Shown here piece after piece: positions 50,759-59,643 of a stretch of DNA of 64,000 nt. The number at the start of each line of letters is the position of its first letter. Positions within the stretch are counted from its first letter, which is position 1. Source of the stretch: Syntrophomonas sp. UBA5314 (GTDB taxonomy: Bacteria > Bacillota > Syntrophomonadia > Syntrophomonadales > Syntrophomonadaceae); assembly GCA_002410325.1 (NCBI GenBank), contig DHRK01000007.1, positions 152,459-216,458 on the forward strand, given 5' to 3'. The notes below the pieces were generated by a model. The model ran no database searches and was not told where the DNA came from. It worked only from the letters and a program-made list of their open reading frames with translations. A program made the translations under genes and the position numbers.

Positions 50759-51457
50759 CTATAAATGTTTATCAAGCAAAACCTGCAAAGCCTCACGCTT
50801 TATCGCCCCTCCATGGGTGGGCAGAAAAGTTGTGCACCCGGTGTCCAGAAGCGCCGCCCAACTGGCAACGAACTGATCCGGCCCATCGGCAAAAGCGGGA
50901 TAATTGTGCCCCAGGACATAGCCCACCAGGGTGTCCCCTACCAGGGCAATCGTGTTGTCTACCACCACGCTGAGCGACCCTTTGGTATGCCCCGGAGTAG
51001 GAAGCGCGTAAACGTTTAAGCCGTATTCGGAAAAGTCATATCGATCATTTATAAGAATGTCGCCCCGGACAGCTCTGAAATGTTGAAATGGTATATGCAC
51101 CCGCCGTACCATATTCATTACGGCTTTGTTATAAAATTGCGTGCCCCGGGGCAGCGGACTGATGCCTTTTTTAAGATAGCCCGCTTCTTCTTCATGCACG
51201 ACAATAGGGAGCTTGAAATGCTCCTTGATGAGCGCCGCATTGCCAGCGTGATCGAAATGGGTATGGGTTAAAACCAGAGCTTTTAGCTGTTTTTCAGCGC
51301 AAGCCAGTTCAACGCGCTGCAGCAGTTTTTTTCCGGTAAAACCATAGCTGCTGTCCACCATGATGCATCCCGACGGCCCGCTTACTAAATATACATTGCA
51401 GCCGGGACCGACCAGGCGGTGTACCAGCAGGCCGTTCTCCGTTGTCCATTGACGCAT
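50759..51457 (-). CDS. metallo-beta-lactamase fold hydrolase
   Basis: 232 residues from the ATG at 51457 (GAGGGAG upstream). Zinc motif T-H-T-H-F-D-H-A near 64, P-G-H-T-K-G near 156 and L-V-G-D-T near 175; L-P-T-H-G near 213. Glyoxalase II-like hydrolase of unknown substrate; single gene unit. Confidence 0.85.
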   Translation of the reverse strand: MRQWTTENGLLVHRLVGPGCNVYLVSGPSGCIMVDSSYGFTGKKLLQRVELACAEKQLKALVLTHTHFDHAGNAALIKEHFKLPIVVHEEEAGYLKKGISPLPRGTQFYNKAVMNMVRRVHIPFQHFRAVRGDILINDRYDFSEYGLNVYALPTPGHTKGSLSVVVDNTIALVGDTLVGYVLGHNYPAFADGPDQFVASWAALLDTGCTTFLPTHGGAIKREALQVLLDKHL

Positions 51458-51707
51458 AGAGGCACTCCCTCTTAAACCGCCAACTGAGAGCAAAAAGCCA
51501 GCCATTAGCCGTGTTGCTTATTATCCCATGGCAGCCGTTAAATGCCCAGGCAGGTGGTTGGCGCTTATTTCATATATATTACTATATATATCAACAGCTT
51601 GATATAAAAGCTCATGTGACAGGGGGGACGGCTGGTAATAAATGGCCCTTTTGTTTTGTAAACCCACCTTATGTTATTATTAGTGTAAAAAAAGGCAGGT
51701 GCTATGG

Positions 51708-52022
51708 ATGATACTGACTACCACACCCAATATTGAAGGCAAGACCATCAAAGATTACCTGGGACTGGTCACCGGGGAAGCCATTATGGGGGCTAACATA
51801 GTCCGCGATATCTTCGCCAGTGTCACTGATATCGTCGGAGGGCGTTCCGGTGCTTATGAAGAGAAATTAAATGATGCCAGGCGAATAGCTATTGATGAAA
51901 TGGTGGACAAGGCCCGCCAAAAGGGAGCCAATGCCGTTGTAGGCGTAGATTTGGATTATGAAGTAATACGTGACGGGATGCTGATGGTAGCTGCCAGCGG
52001 AACCGCCGTAAGATTTGAGTAA
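51708..52022 (+). CDS. YbjQ/UPF0145-family protein
   Basis: 104 residues from the ATG at 51708. Begins [10 protein letters not shown], with [12 protein letters not shown] and G-A-N-A-V-V-G-V-D near the end, the signature of the heavy-metal-binding-like YbjQ family (pentameric). Function unknown. Confidence 0.88.
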   Translation: MILTTTPNIEGKTIKDYLGLVTGEAIMGANIVRDIFASVTDIVGGRSGAYEEKLNDARRIAIDEMVDKARQKGANAVVGVDLDYEVIRDGMLMVAASGTAVRFE

Positions 52023-52052
52023 ACTGACAAAATGACAGTTCCAGGGGACAAG

Positions 52053-52085
52053 GAGGCTGTCTCAAAAGTTGAGGCAGCCCCCTTT
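52053..52085. terminator. terminator hairpin
   Basis: GGCTGTCTCAA and TTGAGGCAGCC arms around a short loop between two converging genes, with a weak T tract on the plus strand. Confidence 0.7.
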
Positions 52086-52111
52086 GATCAATAATCCATA
52101 GATTAAAAGCA

Positions 52112-52708
52112 TTATCCAGCCATGGCGGCAAACAGCTTTTCGCCCTCCCGGAAAGCCTTCAGGTTCACTTCCAGGGCCCTGGCGGGAACCATTGTGGCGA
52201 TGGCTTTTTCCACTTCTTCAGCCGGAATTTCCATGGCTCCGGACAGCATGCCCACCAAAACCACGTTGGCGGCCTTTACATTGCCGCATTCGATGGCAAT
52301 GGCGGTGGCGTCGACAGTGGTGGTATCAGGAACCAGGGCGGCGATCTTCTGATCGATGTCCTGCGGGTACTTGGCCTTGCCAGTCATCACCGGCAGGGGG
52401 TCCACCCGGTCGTTGTTTATGATCACTTTTCCGCCCGGCTTCAGGTAGTCCAGCCAGCGGGCCGCTTCCAGTTTTTCAAAGGCCAGCAATACGTCGGCGT
52501 CGCCTTTCTTAATAATCGGGGAATAGATCTTTTCCCCGTAGCGGACCTGGGATACTACGCTGCCGCCCCGCTGAGCCATGCCGTGTATTTCCGAAACCTT
52601 AACGTCATACCCCATCTGTACCACCACCTGGGCGATAATGCGGCTGGTCAACAGGGTTCCCTGTCCTCCAACTCCTACAATCAGGATGTTTCTCGTCTGG
52701 TTTGGCAT
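52112..52708 (-). CDS. iorB: indolepyruvate:ferredoxin oxidoreductase beta subunit
   Basis: 198 residues, gamma-type domain: G-V-G-G-Q-G-T-L-L near 13, S-E-I-H-G-M-A-Q-R-G-G near 39. Works with IorA to oxidise aryl pyruvates from aromatic amino acids, reducing ferredoxin. Two bases after iorA. Confidence 0.93.
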   Translation of the reverse strand: MPNQTRNILIVGVGGQGTLLTSRIIAQVVVQMGYDVKVSEIHGMAQRGGSVVSQVRYGEKIYSPIIKKGDADVLLAFEKLEAARWLDYLKPGGKVIINNDRVDPLPVMTGKAKYPQDIDQKIAALVPDTTTVDATAIAIECGNVKAANVVLVGMLSGAMEIPAEEVEKAIATMVPARALEVNLKAFREGEKLFAAMAG

Positions 52709-52710
52709 AG

Positions 52711-54453
52711 TTATCCCTCCACTATCTTGACGGCGTCAAAGGTGCAGACCTGAGGACAGAGGCCGCAGGTAATGCAGTTATTGGGATTGATCACCGCCAG
52801 TTTTTCTTTATCCAGCCAGTACATGCCGGTGCAGCCGATGCGAATGCAGATCTTGCATCCTTTGCACAGTTCAGCATCTACATAGTATTTCTGTTGGGGG
52901 GGCTCTTTTACAATCAGGGCGCAGGGCCGCTTGCAAATGATGACCGAGGGCTCCCTTCTCTCCAGTTCCTCGGTCAGAGCCTGTCTCAACTCATCCAGTT
53001 TCAGGGGATCGACCACCCGCACATGCTCGATTCCCACCGCTTTGCACAGGGCCACCAGGTCCAGCTTGCTGGTAGTCTGAGCGGTAATGGTGCGCCCGGT
53101 GGCCGGGTGGTCCTGATGGCCGGTCATGGCCGTGGTATCGTTGTCCAGGATGAGAACGGTTGAAGTTCCCTGGTTGTATACGATATCGATAAGGCCGGTT
53201 ATGCCTGAATGAACAAAGGTGGAATCGCCTATTACAGCCACTGATTTACGGGCAAAGTCCTCGCCCCGGGCCTTTTCCATTCCCATAACCGTACCGATGC
53301 TGGCTCCCATACAGATGCAGGAGTCCATGCCATCCAGAGGCGGCAGGGCCCCCAGGGTGTAGCAGCCTATGTCGCCGGTGACCGTAAGGCGCATGCGGTG
53401 CAGGGTGTAGAAAACCCCGCGATGCGGACAGCCCGGACAGAGCAGGGGCGGCCTTCCGGGGATCTCTTTATCCAGTCCGAAACCGACGGCGGTATCGCGG
53501 CCAGCCAGACGCTCTTCGATCATTTCCGGGCTGTACTCGCCCAGCAGGGTGAAGATATCTTTACCTTCCACCTTGATGCCCCAGGCTTTTACCTGCTCTT
53601 CGATGACCGGCTCCAGCTCCTCCACAACCACCAGACGGTCCACCTGCCCGGCAAACGAACGGATCAGCCTCTCCGGCAGAGGATTGGTAAATCCCAGTTT
53701 TAGGATGGAAATATCCGGCATTGCTTCTTTTACATATTGATAGGCGACTCCGCTGGTAATGACCCCCAGGCTGCGGTCGCCCCATTCAATTCTATTCAGT
53801 TCGGTTTCATCCGCGAACTCCTTTAAGGCCAGCATGCGCTTCTCCACTTCCACATGGCGCAGGCGGGCGTGTCCGGGCAGCATGACGAATTTGACCGCGT
53901 TCTTTTTATACTCTTTTACCCCGGCTTCTTCCCTTTCTCCCGTCTCCACCAGGGTCTGGGAATGAGACAGGCGGGTGGTTACCCGGAGCATCACCGGCGT
54001 ATCAAAACGCTCGCTCAGTTCAAAGCCCAGCCGGGTGTAGTCTTTGGCTTCCTGGCTGTCCGCCGGCTCCAAAACCGGCAGTTTGGCAAAGCGCGCATAA
54101 CCCCGGTTGTCTTGTTCATTCTGGGAGGAATGCATGCCCGGGTCATCGGCTGAAATCAGGACCAATCCCCCGTTTACTCCGGTGTAGGCAAAGGTGTAGA
54201 GCGGATCGGCCGCCACATTGACTCCAACGTGCTTCATGGCTACCAGAGTCCTGGCCCCGCCTATGGATGCTCCGATGCCCACTTCCAGAGCCACCTTCTC
54301 ATTGGGGGACCACTCGGCGTAGACCCCCGGAAACTCGGCAAAGCTGCTCACTATTTCCGTGCTGGGCGTACCCGGGTAGGCGGTTGCTACAGTGGCTCCG
54401 GCTTCATAGGCGCCCCTGGCAATAGCCTCATTTCCAATCATTAAGCGTTTCAA
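52711..54453 (-). CDS. iorA: indolepyruvate:ferredoxin oxidoreductase alpha subunit
   Basis: 580 residues from a TTG at 54453 (GAGGAGG eight bases upstream). N-terminal pyruvate:ferredoxin-like domain (A-Y-P-G-T-P-S-T-E near 26), TPP domain (G-D-I-G-C-Y-T-L-G near 370 and G-D-S-T-F-V-H near 415), and two [4Fe-4S] motifs at the end (C-K-G-C-K-I-C and C-I-T-C-G-L-C). TPP enzyme for aromatic amino acid fermentation. Confidence 0.95.
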   Translation of the reverse strand: MKRLMIGNEAIARGAYEAGATVATAYPGTPSTEIVSSFAEFPGVYAEWSPNEKVALEVGIGASIGGARTLVAMKHVGVNVAADPLYTFAYTGVNGGLVLISADDPGMHSSQNEQDNRGYARFAKLPVLEPADSQEAKDYTRLGFELSERFDTPVMLRVTTRLSHSQTLVETGEREEAGVKEYKKNAVKFVMLPGHARLRHVEVEKRMLALKEFADETELNRIEWGDRSLGVITSGVAYQYVKEAMPDISILKLGFTNPLPERLIRSFAGQVDRLVVVEELEPVIEEQVKAWGIKVEGKDIFTLLGEYSPEMIEERLAGRDTAVGFGLDKEIPGRPPLLCPGCPHRGVFYTLHRMRLTVTGDIGCYTLGALPPLDGMDSCICMGASIGTVMGMEKARGEDFARKSVAVIGDSTFVHSGITGLIDIVYNQGTSTVLILDNDTTAMTGHQDHPATGRTITAQTTSKLDLVALCKAVGIEHVRVVDPLKLDELRQALTEELERREPSVIICKRPCALIVKEPPQQKYYVDAELCKGCKICIRIGCTGMYWLDKEKLAVINPNNCITCGLCPQVCTFDAVKIVEG

Positions 54454-54511
54454 ACAGGATACCTCCTCATGCCCCATGGCGATATTGCAAAGAGCAGTCG
54501 TCCTAGACTCC

Positions 54512-55039
54512 TCATATTTCTAAATAATAGCTTCGGACCGCCTGGGCTATCAGGCGGGCCATCTGGTAGACCGGGCTTAAACTCGATACTTGCGGGTCTT
54601 TAAACCTGCCCCGGCCTTTCAGGCTCAGCACTCCGGTCAATGAGTAATGCCCTAAAGGAGGAAGCCGTTTCAAAAGGGCTCTGCCGGGCATTAAAGGCTC
54701 GTCGCGCAGGCGCAAAGCGCCCAGCTCCGAGGGAGCGCCGGCTGAAGCATCGACGGCAAAGTGGATGCTGTCCGGGTGCTGGCGGTTGATATTGCCCAGT
54801 TCACTCGTAAGGTTGCCGGCGTGCAAAGGCTTATCCAAGGTGCCGTACACAGCCAGAGTTGGGACAGCTTCCTGAAGCAGGCTTCCGGTCAGGGGCCCCA
54901 AACAATCCAAAATATGGCGGTCGGAGCCGACACATAAAAACACGGCCCGCTCGATATCGGGCGGCAGAAGCGTTTTCATCAAACCGTTAAGCAGTTCCGG
55001 GGCCTCCAGATCGTTATGATGGCAGTCCATCAGCAGCAT
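54512..55039 (-). CDS. yyaC: YyaC-like spore protein (DUF1256)
   Basis: 175 residues. F-L-C-V-G-S-D-R near 34 and D-C-L-G-P-L-T-G near 45, then D-A-S-A-G near 97, as in the YyaC family, a GPR-protease-like fold in spore formers with a role in germination or spore SASP turnover. Follows hisC by two bases. Confidence 0.85.
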   Translation of the reverse strand: MLLMDCHHNDLEAPELLNGLMKTLLPPDIERAVFLCVGSDRHILDCLGPLTGSLLQEAVPTLAVYGTLDKPLHAGNLTSELGNINRQHPDSIHFAVDASAGAPSELGALRLRDEPLMPGRALLKRLPPLGHYSLTGVLSLKGRGRFKDPQVSSLSPVYQMARLIAQAVRSYYLEI

Positions 55040-55041
55040 GG

Positions 55042-56151
55042 CTATACCGGCTCCTTCAAAATCCCTATAAGCTCTCTGACCAAACGAGCGTTGTCCTGCG
55101 GCCGGCCGACCGTCACCCTGATGTGACGGGGATAGCCGTATACGTCACCGGTGCGGACAATAACGCCCTTGCTGAGCAGCTTTTCAAAAACCGACCGGCA
55201 GTCGCGCCCGGTGTCGATAAGCAGAAAGTTGGCCTGGCTGGGAATCCAGGGCAGACCCAGCTCGTCCAGAGCCCGGGTAAGATACTGCATTCCTTCAGCA
55301 TTGTTGTCCCGGCTGCGCTGCACGTGCTCGTTATCATCCAAGGCTGCGGTGGCCGCCACCTGAGCCAGCAGGTTGACATTGAAGGGTTCACTGACCCTTT
55401 GCACCAGAGCGGCCAGCTCGGCCCGGCATAAACCATAGCCGATGCGCAGGGCGGCCAATCCGTATATCTTGGAAAAGGTCTTTAAAACGATTACATTGCG
55501 TCCTTCCCTTACGTAGCTCAGGCCGTCCGGATAATCCTCCTTGGTGGCATATTCACCATAGGCTTCATCGATGACCAGTATAACATCATCGGGAAGGGAT
55601 GCGACCCATCGATCTAATTCAGACTTGTTTACGTAGGTACCGGTGGGGTTGTTGGGATTGCACAAGTAGACAATCCGGGTTGCCCCATTTATCGCTTCCA
55701 GCATGGCGGGCAGGTCATGACGGTCTTCCTTAAGGGGTACGGCCACGCATTGGGCCCCCATAACCAGAGCGGTGAATTCATACTCGACGAAGGTGGGCCG
55801 GGCCAATACCACCTCATCACCGGGCCGTAAAAAGGTCTCGGCAATCAGGCGCAGGATCTCATCCGAACCGTTGCCCAGCAGAATCATGTTTTCGGCCACA
55901 CCGTATTTTTCGGCCAGCTTCTGCCGCAGGTAATAGCAATTGCTGTCCGGATAGATGTGCAGGAGGTTTATAGCTTCCCTAACCGCCTTTTCAGCCAGCG
56001 GCGACGCTCCCAGGGGGTTTTCGTTGGAGGCCATCTTTATTACGTCGGTAAGCCCCAGTTCCCTCTTTACTTCTTCAATAGGCTTCCCGGGGATATAGGG
56101 CTTAAGGTTGAAAATTTCAGGCCTGGCCAAATTGACACTGCGGTTGGGCAT
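55042..56151 (-). CDS. hisC: histidinol-phosphate aminotransferase
   Basis: 369 residues. Class I/II PLP fold: S-N-E-N-P-L-G near 42, P-T-F-V-E-Y near 122, N-P-N-N-P-T-G-T near 166, D-E-A-Y near 196 and PLP lysine in T-F-S-K near 226. Y-I-P-G-K-P near 20 is typical of HisC. Could also act on aromatic amino acids, given the IorAB context. Confidence 0.92.
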   Translation of the reverse strand: MPNRSVNLARPEIFNLKPYIPGKPIEEVKRELGLTDVIKMASNENPLGASPLAEKAVREAINLLHIYPDSNCYYLRQKLAEKYGVAENMILLGNGSDEILRLIAETFLRPGDEVVLARPTFVEYEFTALVMGAQCVAVPLKEDRHDLPAMLEAINGATRIVYLCNPNNPTGTYVNKSELDRWVASLPDDVILVIDEAYGEYATKEDYPDGLSYVREGRNVIVLKTFSKIYGLAALRIGYGLCRAELAALVQRVSEPFNVNLLAQVAATAALDDNEHVQRSRDNNAEGMQYLTRALDELGLPWIPSQANFLLIDTGRDCRSVFEKLLSKGVIVRTGDVYGYPRHIRVTVGRPQDNARLVRELIGILKEPV

Positions 56152-56482
56152 GGTATCTTTTCCTCCATATCAACGCAAATCGATCACCCGCTCGGCTTGT
56201 TAAAAGAAAACGGCTGCCATTCTGCAAAATCCCCTACAATTCTGCACTGCACTTATTTATTTTAACTCAATCCCTGGTGATATGCCATTACTAAATCCAG
56301 GGTAGGAAGGCGAAACAATACCGCTTAATCCCCACAACTAAAGGCGGCACAGCTTTACCTTTTGAACCAGGCATGTACTGAAAAGAGGCTGAATCAGTGG
56401 ATACACTTGAGAAAAGATTCACAGGCAGAGGGACTACTGGAGCGGTTTGCACGAATTGACCCATTTAGAATGAGCAGGGTAG

Positions 56483-56785
56483 CTATCCTTCCCGAACCAG
56501 ATCTTCGATAAGTCCGGCCGTGTTTTTTAGGACTTCCTGGTCCTGCATGTCCAGAGCTAGCAGAGTGGCCTTAATGATCTCATTGGATTCCGGATCCAGA
56601 TGGTCAGGCTCCCATTTTTTCAAGGCTTCCATCAGCTCCGGGCAGCGGCCCTTGACCACCGCCTGGTCCAACAAGTTCAGCAGGAAATGCATTTCATGAT
56701 GGCTTATCCGGTGGCGCAGGGAGAGATCGACGATTAAACTGGCCGTTTCATCATAGATCTTGTGGATTTTTTGCTCTTCGTACAT
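56483..56785 (-). CDS. hypothetical protein
   Basis: 100 residues from the ATG at 56785 (GGAG upstream), one base after the helicase stop. Acidic helical protein (Y-D-E-T-A-S-L-I-V-D-L, then L-L-N-L-L-D-Q). Same operon as the helicase and DnaD-like genes. No family recognised. The gap 56152-56482 upstream of it on the other side contains no gene I can support. Confidence 0.6.
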   Translation of the reverse strand: MYEEQKIHKIYDETASLIVDLSLRHRISHHEMHFLLNLLDQAVVKGRCPELMEALKKWEPDHLDPESNEIIKATLLALDMQDQEVLKNTAGLIEDLVREG

Positions 56786-56786
56786 A

Positions 56787-58151
56787 CTAGCCTCTCCTAT
56801 CCGCATCCTTCATGATCTGTTTTTGCAAGTCGAAAACAATGGGAATACGTTTGCCGCTTACACCATCGCGGTTTTTCTCTATGTACAGGGCGTAGTTGGG
56901 ATTATGGTATTTTTTCAGGTTTTCATCGGTTTCCAGGTCTTCCGGGTCCAGGGGGCTCAGCTTTAACATCAGGTCGCATTCGTTCTTCATGCGTTTGGCG
57001 CCCTGCAGCGAGCCGTCGGGGTTCAGCTGCACCAGGCAGATAACCGCAATTCCTAAATTTTGGGCCAGAATCTTCTGGGTTTTGACGATCTGCTCCAGGA
57101 GCTGCCACTCGGCCAGGCGGGGGTCCATTTTATCCATGCGGCCTATATAGTCGATGATCATCATCTCTATGTTTTTTTGGGCTTTAAACTTGCGGGCCAG
57201 AGATATGGTCTTCTCCGGGGTCAGGTTGGGACAGGGATAGGAGTAGAATCCACTGACGCGCAGCCGGGAATAAGCGTTCAAGACTTTGGACAGTTCCGTC
57301 TCGGTGATGTCCCCTTTGCGGATCAGGTCGTGGTCGATGCCGGCCAGTATGGAAGCCCAGCGCAGGGCGATCTGCTGCCGGCTCATTTCAGTATTCAGAT
57401 AGAGCAGGTTCCTGCCGTTGTCCACCGCCACCGCTTTGGCGGTATGAAGAGCGAAAGCGGTCTTGCCGTGGCCGGTCTGGGCGCCCAGAATAATGAGGTC
57501 GCCTGGTTTATAGCCCAGGGTGATATGGTTCAGATTGTCAAAACCGGTGGGCAAACCATCCAGGGGGATTACCCCCTTATGCTCTTCCTGGATTTCCTTA
57601 AAGCGCAAAAAGCGCCGCTCCACTTCTTCATAGCCCAGGTGAGCCAGCTCCTCGGGGGTGTCGATGTGGTCGTCGTGGTCCAGGGCGGTCAGGTTGGTCA
57701 ATTCTTCCTCGGCCAGCAGCAAAGTCTCTTCGACTTCACGGTCCTGGTTCTCGGTGAGCATCTGCTGGTTGCGGCGCAGGAAGCCTTCAAAGCGGCGCAG
57801 CTTGGATTTATCCTTGACCCTTTTTATCCAGTACAGGATGTTCTCGTCTTCTATGTAGTGTTCAGAAATGTATTTAAGCTCTTCGATGTCCCGGGGATTG
57901 GAAAATAGGCCCAGGGTATGGGCTTCCTTGAGGAGTTCCACATAGGTGGGACGAATTTCCCTTTCGTAGATGCTGCAGGTCAACTCAAACAGGTTGGCGT
58001 GCCGGGGTGAATAAAAATCGCTGGCCGAAAGCGCGTTATAGGCCTCGATACAGGCGTCTTCAGAATGCAGCATGGATGACAATACCCGCCGCTCGCTTTC
58101 CAGGTCAAACAAATAATCTTCTTTACTGCTTGATTTTACGGGCAGACTCAT
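56787..58151 (-). CDS. DnaB-like replicative helicase
   Basis: 454 residues. N-terminal domain (about 10-110), linker, RecA-like C-terminal domain with Walker A G-A-Q-T-G-H-G-K-T near 217, Walker B M-M-I-I-D-Y-I-G near 330 and D-G-V-S-G-K-R near 430. Together with the adjacent DnaD-like gene this forms a primosome-type pair. It may be a second DnaB besides the chromosomal one; not decidable here. Confidence 0.9.
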   Translation of the reverse strand: MSLPVKSSSKEDYLFDLESERRVLSSMLHSEDACIEAYNALSASDFYSPRHANLFELTCSIYEREIRPTYVELLKEAHTLGLFSNPRDIEELKYISEHYIEDENILYWIKRVKDKSKLRRFEGFLRRNQQMLTENQDREVEETLLLAEEELTNLTALDHDDHIDTPEELAHLGYEEVERRFLRFKEIQEEHKGVIPLDGLPTGFDNLNHITLGYKPGDLIILGAQTGHGKTAFALHTAKAVAVDNGRNLLYLNTEMSRQQIALRWASILAGIDHDLIRKGDITETELSKVLNAYSRLRVSGFYSYPCPNLTPEKTISLARKFKAQKNIEMMIIDYIGRMDKMDPRLAEWQLLEQIVKTQKILAQNLGIAVICLVQLNPDGSLQGAKRMKNECDLMLKLSPLDPEDLETDENLKKYHNPNYALYIEKNRDGVSGKRIPIVFDLQKQIMKDADRRG

Positions 58152-58204
58152 CTTACCACCTCCGCCCCCTAATTATAACAGGCCCGAGCTAAAAACCGCC
58201 GCTT

Positions 58205-59365
58205 TTATTCTTTGGGGCCCGGTGGTACAAACGTTTCATAAGTGTTGGATACGGTTGATTTCTCTTTTTTGGCATAGGCCGGGGCGGGTTTTTCATTTTT
58301 GCTCCGGGCTTTGTAATTCTTTATCTCCTGGTCGGCCTGCTCGGGCTGCCTGATCTCTTTCTTCATCCAGTTGTGCAGTACGCTGTCTATGTATTCCAAA
58401 CCGCCATTGCGGGTGCGCTGGCACATGATTTCCCCGGCTTTCATTATCATGGAGTGGCTGAATCCCCAATCATAGCGCCATTTATAGTAAACCTTGCGCC
58501 GGGCTTCGGCGCTCATATCGATGCCGGTATAGTTGCCAAACCCGGCGATCTCCGGGTCAAAGGTATTAGTCCGGGCCGAACGGGTGCTCTTCTCAACATC
58601 GATATAGTTGTTAAAATAACTCTCCAGGCCCTCCAGGGTGGATATGGAATATTCTTTGAGGTCTTTGGCGATCCGGGTTATTTCACCGGGATTGTATATA
58701 TTTCTTTCAAAGCACAGCTCCAGCATGCAAAGCAGGAATTCCGGCGTAAACTTCATTTCTTCCAGCCATTTGCGCACTTCCACGCTCATCTTATGGCTCA
58801 TCAGGTTGCCGGTTTTTTTGGAGATGAAGTCGCCCAGCTTTTTCAGGTTGCCATTGGGTATAGAATTTTGATTCTCAACCGGTCCTTTGGACCTTTCCTC
58901 CTCCAACTGCAGCTCCAGTTGCTCTATCTTGCTGCGGTAATCATCCAAAAGGGCCACTTTATTTTCCTCTTCGGCCGGGGCAGGAGCAGGATAGCTCTGG
59001 CGGTACAGATCCACATGATCGCGCAGGAGCAGCTTTTCCGCCTTTTTCAGGAGGGGTTCCAGGGTTATCACCCGGTCGGCAAAATTAGCGGTCCCGTCCA
59101 GGTGGATGATTTCGGCCCGGGCCAGATTGGCTAAACGGCGCGACAATTTTGTCTTGCTCAAGGTCGGGCAGTATTGCAAGACCTGTCCAACCTGCACGCC
59201 GATCTGAAAGAGGGGCTGGGTTCTTTCAAAGGTATAGAAAATCGCCGTAAGAACACCGATGTCCTCAATTTCTATATCAAGTTCTTTTGAATAGTGTAAT
59301 ACGATGCCGGGGACGTTGGCAAAGCCCCACCGAAAGAGCTCAAGAAAAGCAGAATGCTGGTTCAT
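58205..59365 (-). CDS. DnaD-domain protein
   Basis: 386 residues from the ATG at 59365 (GGGGAGG ten bases upstream). N-terminal winged-helix region (about 20-130), a coiled-coil spacer (Q-L-E-L-Q-L-E-E near 160), then a DnaD-like C-terminal domain (about 200-340, with Y-Y-K-W-R-Y-D-W-G-F near 308). DnaD proteins remodel origin DNA and help load DnaB. Gene 54 bases upstream of the helicase. Confidence 0.82.
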   Translation of the reverse strand: MNQHSAFLELFRWGFANVPGIVLHYSKELDIEIEDIGVLTAIFYTFERTQPLFQIGVQVGQVLQYCPTLSKTKLSRRLANLARAEIIHLDGTANFADRVITLEPLLKKAEKLLLRDHVDLYRQSYPAPAPAEEENKVALLDDYRSKIEQLELQLEEERSKGPVENQNSIPNGNLKKLGDFISKKTGNLMSHKMSVEVRKWLEEMKFTPEFLLCMLELCFERNIYNPGEITRIAKDLKEYSISTLEGLESYFNNYIDVEKSTRSARTNTFDPEIAGFGNYTGIDMSAEARRKVYYKWRYDWGFSHSMIMKAGEIMCQRTRNGGLEYIDSVLHNWMKKEIRQPEQADQEIKNYKARSKNEKPAPAYAKKEKSTVSNTYETFVPPGPKE

Positions 59366-59446
59366 CAAAGCGTGGCCTCCCCTATGGTGTAAACGAATTA
59401 TAGCACCATGCTTGTCCCTAAACAAGTACAGTTGCTTTAAGGATTA

Positions 59447-59536
59447 ATGTCTAAAAAGGGTTATTATCAGGTAAATCTTTGGCGCATGCCCACTGAAAAG
59501 CTGGGAAGGCAAATCAAGCTCCAAATCCAAGGTTGA
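59447..59536 (+). other. gap with a possible 29-codon frame
   Basis: 59426-59643 has no clear gene. An ATG at 59447 with AAGGAT upstream opens 29 codons (S-K-K-G-Y-Y-Q-V-N-L-W-R-M-P) before TGA. It may be chance. Confidence 0.2.
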
Positions 59537-59604
59537 CTCTGGGCACAGCGATACTATGGTCCCAAATTTAACCAGGTCAATGGACCTTAGAGTGAAGAAA
59601 AATA

Positions 59605-59627
59605 GGGCTGTCAAAAAACGACAGCCC
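59605..59627 (-). terminator. intrinsic terminator
   Basis: GGGCTGTC and GACAGCCC arms, then on the minus strand TATTTTTC, close after the beta-CASP gene stop. Confidence 0.88.
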
Positions 59628-59643
59628 CGCCTATAATTTTTCT

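Noticed and set aside
56305..56504. Stop-free stretch on the plus strand between hisC and the small helicase-operon gene
   Set aside because: Looks partly protein-like but has no start site and runs into the opposite gene; no family recognised.
57060..57908. 282-codon plus-strand open frame
   Set aside because: Antisense to the DnaB-like helicase, which has clear motifs.
58373..59134. 253-codon plus-strand open frame
   Set aside because: Antisense to the DnaD-like gene; no motifs or start site.
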